This document shows, in pieces, positions 54,456 through 64,000 of a DNA stretch of 64,000 nucleotides. Position 1 is the first letter of the stretch; each line of letters starts with the position of its first letter. Origin of the DNA: Cordia subcordata (lineage: Eukaryota; Streptophyta; Magnoliopsida; Boraginales; Cordiaceae); the NCBI GenBank assembly GCA_028554755.1, contig JAPTOF010000025.1:5567501-5631500 (forward strand), written 5' to 3'. Below the pieces are notes generated by a model, which worked only from the letters and a program-made list of their open reading frames with translations, had not been told where the DNA came from and did no database searches. The translations under genes were made by a program, and so were the position numbers.

Positions 54456-57129
54456 TGTCAAAAATCAAGCCTAAATCAAGCAAGGTTGATTTTATTTCCT
54501 TTCATTGTAAATAGAATAATTGGCTAATTAATTGATTCACGTAATCACGTAGAATAATTGGTGATTACTTAATTCATGTGATTACCTTTAGTTGATTGAT
54601 TTTGTTTTCCTTTTTATAGATTTGTATTTAGGAAACTTGATCTTTTCTTTATGGTAGGTTGATATCTTGTACACTAAATATACAGCCACTCTTATTCTCT
54701 AGAGGCATGAAGTTTTCAGAACAATTGAAGTTTATATTCCTCCATATGTCTATCTTCTTTTTCTTCATGGTATTAGAGCAAATTTAATCCTACCTAATTA
54801 CTTTTTTCAAGTTTTTCCCACTCAAATTTTTTATCCACTCGCAACTCTGAATCATGCCAAAATATGGCTCATCATTTAGTATGAACACCAACATATCCTC
54901 TCAATCTTCTTTGGAGATTTCTCTTTCATCATCATCTTCAATCTGTCACCAAATGAAAACCCATAACTTGCCAATCATTGCCCGTAAACTGAAAGGTGAA
55001 AACTATTTGCAATGGTCTCAATCCATCCTTATGTTCATTTGAGGAAAAGAGAAAGAAGACAATGTCACTGGGCTATCAAAAGCGCCCGAGGAAACTGATG
55101 CTACTTACAGGAAGTGGATAGCAGAAAAACATGGTCATGTCATGGCTTATCAATTCAATGACCACTAACATTGGTGAAATTTTTTGGCATTCGATACTGC
55201 TAAGGAGATTTGGGATATGGCTAAAGAAAAGTTCTCTGATAAAGAAAACACATCAAAGATTGTTCAAATCAAAGGCATCCTTTATGACTTGTGTCAAGAT
55301 GACAAAATGATAAATGAATATTTCAATATTCTGACTCATCTATGGCGTCAATTTGATAGATTTGAGGTTTATAACTAATCTTGTATTACTGATGGATTAT
55401 TATAGAAGAAATTGTCAAAGGAAAACGAGTCTATAAATTTTTGTTAGGCTTAAACAAAAATTTAGATAAAATCAAAGGAAGACTCATAGGAACAAACCTC
55501 TTCCTAGCCTCATAGAGGCATTTTTTGAAGTTTGCTGTAGAGAGAGTTGAAAAAGGCTCATGAACTCAACTTTTTATGCGAGACAATCATCAAAAGAACG
55601 AAAATGGTAAGTCATGGTATGATCATAGCAGGAAACCAGGACACTTAAAAGAAACCTATTGGAAGATTAATGAAAAGCCAACCGATTGGAAGCCTGCTTT
55701 TGAAAGAGAAGGTTGCGGAAACCATATGACCACCGAGAAACCTCTATTGTGACTTGAGACAAGTCCATTTAACAAAGAGAAAATGGAGACGCTTCAAAAG
55801 GTGTTGTCTACTTTAATGGCTGTGCAAACTCAATCTAGCACCTTTTCTAGCCATATTATTTGTTCTAGTAACATGGCACAAAAAGGTAATTCTCTAAGTG
55901 CCTTCACTGTGGAAAAGAAACAAGCTAAACCATGGATTGTAGACTTTGGTGCTTCTGATCATCTGACGAGAGATGCAACAATTTTTAGATCATATAATCC
56001 ATGTTTATAGAACTTAACAGTTCATATACCAGATGACTCACTTTCAAAAGTTGCTAGTACAGGTTCAATTGTGGTGTCCAAACATTTGACTATTGATTCC
56101 ATTCTCTTGGTTCCAAATCTCAATTGTAATTTATTGTCAATTATTAAACTCACAAAGGAGAAGAGGTGTGTTACTAATTTTTTCTCTACTCATTGCAAAT
56201 TTCAAGATTTGGATTCGAGGAGGATGATTGGCAATGCTAAGGAAAGATATCAACATCTTGTGGGGAAATTAATTTATCTTTCCATATAAGGCTTGATATT
56301 GCATTCTCTGTCAGTGTTGTTAGCTAATCCATAAACCAGCCAACTGAATAACATATGACTATTACTTACAGGATTTTGAGATATCTAAAAATGACTCATG
56401 GTAAGGGATTATTATTTTCAAAAACTCATAAAAAGAACATTGAAGTTTTTTCAGATGCATCGGGGTATTGTTCATATGTATGGGGAAATTTAGTAACTTG
56501 ACGTAGCAAGAAATAGTCTGGGGTAGCTCGAAGCAGAATTAAGGCAGAATTTCGAGCCATGGCTCACGGCATCTACGAAGGAATTTGGCTAAAAATATTA
56601 CTTGAAGAATTGCAAATTCGATTCAAACTTCCTATAAGCTTGTACTGTGATAATTAGGCTGCTATTAGCATTGCCAAGAATCTTGTTGATCAAACATATG
56701 GAGATTGATTGACATTTCATCAAATAGAAAATTAAAGCTGGAATTTTCAATGTCAATTACATCCTAATAGTGTCTCAAACAGCTGATATCCTCATAAAGG
56801 CTCTTGGGAGAAGTAACTTCAATAACTTGACTAAAGCCTAAATCAAGCAAGATTGATTTTATTTCCTTTCATTGTAAATAGAATAATTAGTTGATTAATT
56901 GATTCACATAATCACATAGAATAATTGGTGATTACTTGATTCATGAGGTTACCTTTAGCTGATTGATTTTGTTCTTTTTATAGATTTATATCTAGGAAAC
57001 TAGATCTTTTCTTCTTGGTGGGTTGATATCTTCTACACTATATATAACCACTTCTATTCACTCAAGATATAAAGTATTTAGAACAAGTGGAGTCTATATT
57101 CCTCCATATGTCTATCTTTTCTTTCTTCA
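54456..57129 (+). mobile_element. Copia deletion derivative (D), 2.7 kb, both LTRs present
   Basis: LTRs are 54456-54767 (312 bp) and 56828-57129 (302 bp), sharing AAGCCTAAATCAAGCAAG and the end CATATGTCTATCTT...TTCTTCA. The primer-site-like TGGTATTAGAGCA follows at 54768. The interior has gag (54854-55380), a degraded zinc region, the protease (WIVDFGASDHLTRD, about 55933-55975) and then jumps at about 56245 into the last RT block (QHLVGKLIYLS) and RNase H (VFSDASGYCSYVWGN, IKAEFRAMAHGIYEG, YCDN). Integrase and most of RT are missing. No 5-bp duplication is evident. Confidence 0.8.
54854..55380 (+). pseudogene. Gag of D
   Basis: Starts MPKYGSSFSM. The core has LKGENYLQWSQSILMFI, then a stop, then TAKEIWDMAKEKFSDKENTS and IKGILYDLCQDDKMINEYF and LTHLWRQFDRFE. 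It matches the UBN2-type gag of Copia elements of the Ale/RE1 kind, where NYxxWS is the signature. Two stops interrupt it. Confidence 0.8.
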
Positions 57130-57594
57130 CATAGGTATATAGTATAAATGTCAATAAAGATCCAAGGAATTAGATAGAGTTGAAGTGATCAAAACTACTC
57201 TATCTGTTGAGAGATAATCTTGATTCATTGAATCTAGACAATAATGTGAGAGTTTCTAATGTAAGAAAATGAAAAGATAGGAGTTTATGGTGTTAGTAAT
57301 TATGAGAAAATGAAAGGTGAAAGGCTAGGGAGTTAGTAAGGAGAGTTATTGTTATTACATGAATGAGTCTTAATCTAGAATCTTCCTTTTGTTAGTATAA
57401 ACAAGAGAAACTTTTAGTCATTTGTATCATGCAAAAACGAGCACACAAATATTATAATAGTGTGAAAGTAATAGAAATGTTGATTGAGTCAAGAAAAGTA
57501 GAGTGTTCTTCTATCTACTTCCTTCTCTTCCATATTAGTTTCCCATTTTATATTCACCCACCACGCAACAGGGTGGTAAGAGAGCCGTTTTTAA

Positions 57595-58050
57595 ATGGCG
57601 ATGATGAACACAAGTGGAGCTTTTCCTATCCTAAAACTCATAAAGGACAATTATGAATAGTGAAACATCCTTATGAAAATATTTGGAAAAAATGTACTAA
57701 ACCCTTTTGTGGTTCATAAAAAGTGCACAACATTCTCTTATGATATCAAAAGTCCCACAATAAGCCCCTGAGATGAGTAAAAGTTCCACACGTACCCTCT
57801 ACTATCTATATTGACCTGAAGGTGCTAAAATTTATAGCAAAAAAGACATTATTACCCTACTAATTCCATTAAGTTTTTGACAAAAGTAATATCTTTTTAC
57901 TGAATAAAACAACGCAGCTCTTCTCAGTTCTCCTATAAGCCAAAGTGAGGTTGTTGGTTGTTGCTTCTTGAATTTGCATGCAAGAAAAGCCTCCCCCACT
58001 ACCACCTCCTCCTCCTTAGCCCATATATATACATATATATATATACATAC

Positions 58051-58082
<32 letters not shown>

Positions 58083-59310
58083 GAGAAATAAATTTGTTAG
58101 AACGAGATCAAAGATTTACTTTATTCTAGAAATTCAATGAACTCTTGCTTTCTACACTAAAGTTGTGATCTTTTTCAACAATTGCATACGGGTTTCTTAA
58201 ATTCTTCAAAGCTTGTATTACTTCATCTTATCAAATTTTTTTCTTTGTCCAATTATTTTACCATGGTTGCTATTTGGGTTTTAATTTTATCTAATTGGTT
58301 GCATTTACTTCATTTTAATTCGCAACTTCACTTACGTGTATGTATCAAAGCTTTTAAAATTTCATCCCTTAAAATTTGTGCATTTATATAGCTATATATA
58401 TTTCACATAGTAAGGCTATTAACATCTTTTTATTATAAAATTTAACACCGTTAAGGCATTATAAATGGTAAGGGGTGTGTGTGGAACTTTTACTCACCGT
58501 AAGGCTTATTGTAAGACTTTTCACACCATAAGGGGTTGTTCTGCACTTATAGTAGACCATAGGGGTTTTTGGTGCATTTTATCCAAAATATTTCTTGGTG
58601 GCCAAGATGTTTGGGATGCTGTAGAAGAAAAATATGCAAAACCAAAAACTTTGGCCAGTGTTAACCAAGTTATCAAAAAGGTTGCAAAAGATGCTAGGAT
58701 GATATCAAAAGCTACCATCGCATGGGATACTTTGGAGAATGCTTTTAAAGGCATTGACAAGGTGAAAAGGCATGGCTCTAAACTCTTCGAGGTGAGTTTG
58801 TGTCTTTGCAAATGAAAGACTCAGAATTAATCTTTGACTATATTTCAAGAGTTCTCTCAACTGTTAATCAACTTTTGAGAAGTAGATAAAAAATGGAAGA
58901 AAGTCGTGTGGTCGAGAAAATCCTTTGATCTCTTGATTCAAAGTTCGACCACGTTGTTATTGCTATTAAGGAGTCCAATGATATTGAAACAATGACCGTC
59001 AATGAGATCTCGGGCAAAATTGAATACTGACGTGAAGAAATACGACAAAAACAATCAAGGTGGTCATGGTAGAGGTCGTGGACTAGGTCACGGTCGAGGT
59101 CATGGTAAAGGCCAAGGTAGACAAAATCAAAACAACAATGATTCGAATGCAAAATTTTGGCAATCAAGAGGACGAGGTCGAGGAAGAGGAGTCTATAACC
59201 AACGACAGAATAAGAGAGATATCAAGTGTTATTATTGTCATCAACATGGGAGCTATTCTTGAGAATGTTGGGATGAACCCATTGAAAAAAGAAATAAAAA
59301 TCAAATTCTA
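57595..59310 (+). pseudogene. Gag of E, interrupted by a MITE
   Basis: The first part, 57595-57684, reads MNTSGAFPILKLIKDNYE, a stop, then MKIF. Across the 900-bp MITE the same frame resumes with KIFLGGQDVWDAVEEKYAKP (58585 onward). ATIAWDTLENAFKGIDKVK follows, then a frame change. Then comes a Gly/Arg/His-rich stretch (GGHGRGRGLGHGRGHGKGQ, 59053-59110), GRGRGRGVYNQ and a zinc knuckle start CYYCHQHGSYS ending in a stop. The family is UBN2 gag of Tnt1-like Copia. Confidence 0.85.
57685..58584. mobile_element. 900-bp MULE-type MITE with 9-bp target duplication
   Basis: A perfect 9-bp duplication AAAATATTT flanks it (57676-57684 and 58585-58593). Terminal inverted repeats of about 150 bp: GGAAAAAATGTACTAAACCC at the left, and GGATAAAATGCACCAAAAACC as the reverse complement of the right end. 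Both continue through AAGTGCA(C/G)AACA, CTTATG(A/G)T, ACAATAAGCC and GAGTAAAAGTTCCACAC. The centre has (TA)n and no coding capacity. The duplication length and long inverted repeats point to Mutator-like elements. Confidence 0.9.
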
Positions 59311-59319
59311 TCTAAAACA

Positions 59320-62268
59320 TGACATTTAGAAAACATTTTATAAAATAAGTTCAAAACTAATCTTTAAATACATACTAATAGTCCCAACGTAAGACTCTAA
59401 TCCATTTGCCCTTTATCTATTTTCTCTTTCTTTAACCAAAATTGAACTCGTGCAATAAGCTCTTATAACCTTTTCTTACAAAAGTAAGAGTTCTTATCAA
59501 ACTTAGTGATAGCAAATTTGAGACCTCTTACATTGTGATTTTAATCTACGATCTAAATCTGACCTTTACCACCCTTTTTAAAACTATGATCTCTCTTAGG
59601 AACATGACCCTTAGAATTCGAAGTACAACGTTATAAGAATAGGGTATAAGATTGGAAACAAACTATACAACCTTTGGGTTTTTACTTTTAATTTTGTTTT
59701 CTCAGTAACATAATAGGTAATTTTTGGTCATCGATATTCCAAGATTCCTTGTTATTTCTCTTCTATAGCTATTAAGAGTTCTTTCACATTCTTAGTTCAA
59801 GACAAGCCATTCACTAAATATTCAGTTATGGTTTCTTCATAGTTATTAAGCATGACAGTTAGACATCTCCTATTGCCTATTATATTCCCCTTTCTTTGTC
59901 CCTATTTTTATCAACCAAAGCGGCATGTGCATCAAATGTAATGTCAAGTTAGTATTGAGTATACTTAGATAAAACCTAATAACTGCTTTTATTTCATAAT
60001 GTTTTTATCCATTCAAGACATCCACGTAATAATTGTTCAAAGCAAAGGAAATAATCCAGGAAAAGAATGCAATATCAATAAACATTATGCATACATGCTA
60101 TATTACAAGAATAAGCATTATAAACAAGAGAGTCCAAGCACACCATTGTCATATATGCCTTTGGGCAAATAATTCAACATGTAAATAAGCATTCTTTTAA
60201 CATAAAGTAATACATATAAGATCACCCCATTGAAAGAAAAGTCAACCACCTTTTGGGCAATTGAACCCCGTAACAACATTATAATCTTGGTCTATACTTT
60301 ATGTTTATACTACTAGGCGAAAGCCATTTAATGATCTCCTTTGGGGAGAATATTGTGCACTTTATCATGATAGTTTCCCAAACAAAACGAGAAAAGCCAT
60401 AAATTTAATTGAACAAATTACTTTGGTGAATTTGACTATCATTGGGAAAAATTAATGTTTAACTTTAACCACAAAATGCTATTGACCATACAATAGGAAA
60501 CAATTCAATATGACGTGTCTCAGTGATCAATTTAAAATTGCATCCTTCAACAAATTTCATGAGCATAAATGAATAATCTAGCAATATGAGATACATAAAA
60601 TTTCAAATTGAACAAAGAAAATAAATAGTTTTGTTAAACGTAAAAGACCAATAAAATTAAACTTGAAGATCAAATCTTAATTTATAAATCATAAATAGAA
60701 ATTGTCATAGAAAGAAATATAAAAAATTTAATTTAATTTCATGACAACAATTTAAGACCATAATTATTAAATAGTAAGTCAATATCATAATTATTAAAAG
60801 GGAAAAAAAAAACTCCATGACCGTAAACAAAATGGTGTGAATTCATTTAAAAATTAATTCATTGCCTAATCAAGATGTGTCCACCAAATCTATCTCCAAA
60901 ATTTAATAACTCATTAAGGGTTACTAGATGAGTACATGATTACATGACCTTTACTGTAACCGCATGTTTAGTCATTAAAAAACCAACAAACCAAATATCA
61001 ACATAATAATTATTTGCATTATTCTTATCACATCTTTCCGAAAAGAATTTTTTTGGTTATATTTTATTTAAATATGTTATCATGATTCTGCCTAACTATA
61101 TGGCAAACCAAAAGCAAATAGAACTCCCATTGGGTTCGGTGGTAAAGGACTAAGCGTTAAAGTCCTTAACTAATTACAACTCTAGAGATCAAACCTATTT
61201 TGCCTCATGCCTTTTATCTCTTAATTTTGTTAATAATTATTAATGATCAACGAAATCCATATCTAGGACTAAAGCTTTTCTGACCGAACCCTCTAGATCT
61301 ACCATATATTTTTTTCCCTTTTTTTTATTACATGATAAATATACGGCAAAAGAGGAAAAAATAATTAAAAAAAAAACTTTTCATATTGCGTGACACCAGA
61401 TTACCAATGCAAGATGAACCAACAAAGATAAAATGAACGTGACTATCCTTTTCGCAAAATAATATTGTCAATCGCAAATTCATAAAGTCCTCAAAAAAAT
61501 CTAGTTTCAGATCAATTCAGTAGCTCCAGAAATTGATGTCCGCAAGATTGATGTCAATAAATATAGCATTTAAATTGCTTGATTTAAATGAGTCGTGAGA
61601 AGAACAAGATTTAGAACATATATCGATTTAGGACATATATCACAAAATATCGTATATAAATAGAATGAGCAAAGAGAGTTTTATAAAAGCCCTAAATCAA
61701 TTTTATGAAACAATAATTTAGTAATCACAAAATAAATCAAGAACTCTCATAATCTCAATGCTCAAACAAGTATTTTCATTTTTTTTACTTAAATAAACAC
61801 ATGTAAATCCATGTATAAGTGGCTCTGATACCACATGTAAATGCAATATAGGATCGTATACATGAATTTACATTAAAAAATTCAAAGACATAATTGATAG
61901 CGGAAACACATACCTGTTTGAGCCATTATTGTTAAAGAATTGTTGTTGAAGAAATAACCGTTACCCAGTCTAGGCTTAGATCTTCCTCTTCCTGCTTTAC
62001 TGAATATTAACATATGTTTATGGGAACAACTGTTAGGTTAAGAGTAGGAGAGGGGACCTAGCCCTATTTATAATAAATTTTGACAATCATACGCATAAAA
62101 GAATTTATTAGAATATATTGGCCTATGCACAAAAGAACCGTATGGATTTATGAGCTGGGTTAAAACCAATATGATCATAAAGCCCAACTTGTGAACCTGA
62201 TATTCAGCCTATTTTATAAAACCAAAAATAATTAACGGTAATCCGCTTTAAAGAGAAAATTTCCAACA
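59320..62268 (-). mobile_element. Minus-strand LTR-element remnant inserted in E
   Basis: At the right end a 433-bp LTR-like unit (minus strand, 62268-61836) starts TGTTGGAAATTTTCTC and ends GCATTTACA. Two bases further is a perfect tRNA-iMet primer site TGGTATCAGAGCC (61833-61821). Leftwards lie about 2.5 kb with no open frames and no visible second LTR; the left limit is set only by where gag of E stops (about 59320). So this is either a truncated element or a non-coding derivative that has lost its 3' LTR. A patch at 61116-61200 (GGTTCGGTGGTAAAGG) is slightly tRNA-like but not a gene. Confidence 0.6.
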
Positions 62269-64000
62269 AGTCTACTATGCAAAAGAAAAGAAAGATGGTG
62301 ATGGTACTTTCCATTTGGGACACGAAGGGGTAAAGGACAAAAAGAAAGATTTATGGTATCTTGACATAGGTGCCAGCAATCACATATGCGGCCACAAGCA
62401 TATGTTCGTCAAGATGGATGATTCAATGATTGAAAATATCACTTTTGGAGACATGTCAAAGATTTTGGTAAAAGGTAAATGCAAAATTTTTTATTCGATC
62501 AAAGAATAGAGTCATCAATTTATTTCCAATGTTTACTATGTTCCTAAAATGAAAACAAGTATTTTAAGCTTAGGCTAATAGTTATATAAAGGCTATGATA
62601 TCCATATAAAAGACAAAAGCCATTATCTAAGAGACGACAAAGGAAGCTTGATAGTTCATGTTTCAATGACAAGTAACAAGATGTTCTTGATGAATATACA
62701 TCATGATGTGGCCAAGTGTCTGAAGACATGTTACGATGACCAATCTTGGTTATGGCATTTGAGACTCTTGACACCTTAATTTTGGAGAATTGAAGTTGTT
62801 ATCAACAAATTACATGGTGAAAAGACTTCCATCAATAAGCCAACCTGACCAACCTTGTGAAGGTTGTCATGTTGGAAAACAACATTGACATAATTTCCTG
62901 AATAAGTCAAAGTCAAGAGCAAAGAAGCCACTTGAGTTGATTTGTACTGATGTATGTGGCCTTATCAAGCCAGCATCACTTGGGAAGAATAGGTATGTCT
63001 TGTCATTCATTGATGATTGTAGTTGAAAAACATGGATGTATTTCCTTAAGAAGAAATCAGAGATGTTCCCAACATTCAAAACATTCAAAGCCCTCATCAA
63101 GAAGGAGATTGGCTACCAAACCAAGTCGATGAGATCCAATCGAAGTGGAGAATTCACATCAAAGGAATTCAAGCATTTTTTGATGAGAATGGTATCCATC
63201 ACCCTCTTACCATTCCATACTAACCTCAATAGAATGAGGTTGCAAAAAGAAAGAATCAATCAATACTAAACATGGCTCGATGCATGCTGAAGAGTAGGAA
63301 TTTGCCAAAGGAATTCTAGGCTGAAGTTGTCCAATATGCTATTTATCTGTCAAACAGATGCTCAATAAGGAGTGTTTGGAATCAAATACCACAAGAAGCT
63401 TGGTGTGGATATAACCAATTTTATCATATTTGAAGGTGTTTGGAAGCATTGCATATGCACATGTCCCAGACCATAAGAGGAAAAAGCTTGATGATAGAAG
63501 TGAGAAATATATCTTGATCAGGTATGACCAGTCCTTGAAAGGATACAAGTCGCATGATCCTATCAGGAAGAAACTTAGAAATAGTCAAGATGTGGCCTTT
63601 GACGAGAAGAGTTTGTGAGACTGGAGTTCTCACGAGAAGGAAGAATTCACTTTCTATCCAATCGAAATGACTAAAGAAAAAGTTGAAGAAGAGTTGATGG
63701 AACCTGTGACTCCATCTGTTCTACTGACATCATAGTTTTCAATAACACTATCTCTATTAAGATTGGCATTAAGATGATCCAAATCAAACAAGGCCATGAG
63801 GAAAGAGATCCTTGGAAGAAATCTATACTAAGTTGAGCCAAATCAAACCATGTTTTGTATCTTTGTAGATATGGAGCCAATGAATTCTGAAAAGGCATCA
63901 AGAAGTGAAAAGTGGATGAAGGCCATGGATGAAGAGATAGATGCCATAAAGAAGAATGACACTTGTAAGTTAGCTACTCTTCCACAAGGACAAAAATCCA
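62269..64000 (+). pseudogene. Pol of E: protease, GAG-pre-integrase, integrase, RT start (partial)
   Basis: Protease block DLWYLDIGASNHICGHKHMF (62350-62409) and ITFGDMSKILVKGK. GAG-pre-integrase (SWLWHL, then CHVGKQH) lies near 62745-62890. Integrase: LELICTDVCG, FIDDCS, then EIGYQTKSMRSNRSGEFTSKEF (cited in part: SNRSGEFTSKEF; the usual SDRGGEF has lost its Asp), VFGSIAYAHVPDHKRKKLDD. RT start: EKWMKAMDEEIDAIKKNDT (63908-63966), cut by the window end. The integrase catalytic Asp is changed to Asn, and stops and frameshifts occur throughout. Confidence 0.88.

Larger units (their letters stand above)
57205..64000 (+). mobile_element. Copia retrotransposon (E), 5' part, with two internal insertions, cut by window edge
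   Basis: Probable 5' LTR 57205-57570 (TGTTGAGAGATAATC to CACGCAACA). The primer-site-like TGGTAAGAGAGCC is at 57574-57586. Gag starts at 57595, is split by the MITE at 57685-58584, and ends near 59300 with an RGG-type region and zinc knuckle. After a foreign block (about 59320-62268), pol runs from 62269 to the window end with protease, integrase and the start of RT. Coding is broken throughout. The LTR start is inferred from the TG and length only, since the 3' LTR is outside. Confidence 0.75.

Noticed and set aside
61116..61200. Possible tRNA gene (GGTTCGGTGGTAAAGG)
   Set aside because: An A-box-like and a weak B-box-like word, but no cloverleaf can be drawn by eye; at best a SINE relic.
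1..64000. CRISPR arrays, rRNA genes, organelle inserts, bacterial operons
   Set aside because: No regularly spaced repeat-spacer arrays, rRNA-like blocks, plastid or mitochondrial coding sequences were noticed; the ribosome-binding-site logic of bacteria does not apply to this plant sequence.

Overview
The window is nuclear DNA from a eudicot plant. It is AT-rich, has plant-type split genes with GT-AG introns, and more than half of it is transposable elements. I cannot name the species from the sequence.

Left part (1-26 kb) is the gene-bearing part. From 1 to 3970 lies the 5' half of a decayed minus-strand Copia element of the Sirevirus type, cut by the window edge, followed by a Ty3/Gypsy gag scrap and a hAT-like MITE. 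A complete three-exon gene for a five-helix VIT/CCC1-family metal transporter (membrane protein of ER body-like) runs 5814-7578 (+); its second intron holds a 267-bp miniature LTR element with a perfect 5-bp target duplication. A five-exon prefoldin subunit 6 locus runs 13261-9174 (-); all exons are recognisable but exons 2 and 3 each lack one base and intron 1 would start with GC. An L1-type LINE fragment, a MULE-like terminus and an orphan homeodomain exon (HD-ZIP) follow at 13.5-15.1 kb. A single-exon STE20/BLUS1-like protein kinase gene lies at 18772-19932 (+); its catalytic motifs are lost, so it is a predicted pseudokinase. Small MITEs and a 0.93-kb LTR mini-element with no coding capacity (23577-24502) fill the rest.

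Middle part (27-52 kb) is nested retrotransposons. Two minus-strand Gypsy copies (27.2-30.5 and 30.9-33.5 kb) share gag, protease and the integrase C-terminus but lack reverse transcriptase; a roughly 180-bp-arm foldback sits between them. A minus-strand Copia (33.54-51.87 kb, called O here) is split between integrase and reverse transcriptase by a plus-strand Tnt1-like Copia (34341-49589, called C2, duplication CTTGA), which is in turn split inside integrase by a 9.8-kb plus-strand Sirevirus (37327-47093, called S, duplication GTCTC). S has matching LTRs, a tRNA-iMet primer site, gag with two zinc knuckles, a full set of pol domains with several breaks, an extra env-position ORF, three polypurine tracts and arrays of a 16-bp GTCGAC-centred palindrome.

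Right part (52-64 kb) has another LINE scrap, a receptor-like-kinase-type pseudogene, a 2.7-kb Copia deletion derivative (called D) and a further Copia (called E) that runs off the right edge. The gag of E is interrupted by a 900-bp MULE-type MITE with a 9-bp duplication, and a roughly 2.9-kb block with a minus-strand LTR and primer site separates its gag and pol.

The host genes do not form an operon or obvious functional cluster; the common theme is a gene island beside an area of repeated insertion, with several elements inserted in or beside genes.
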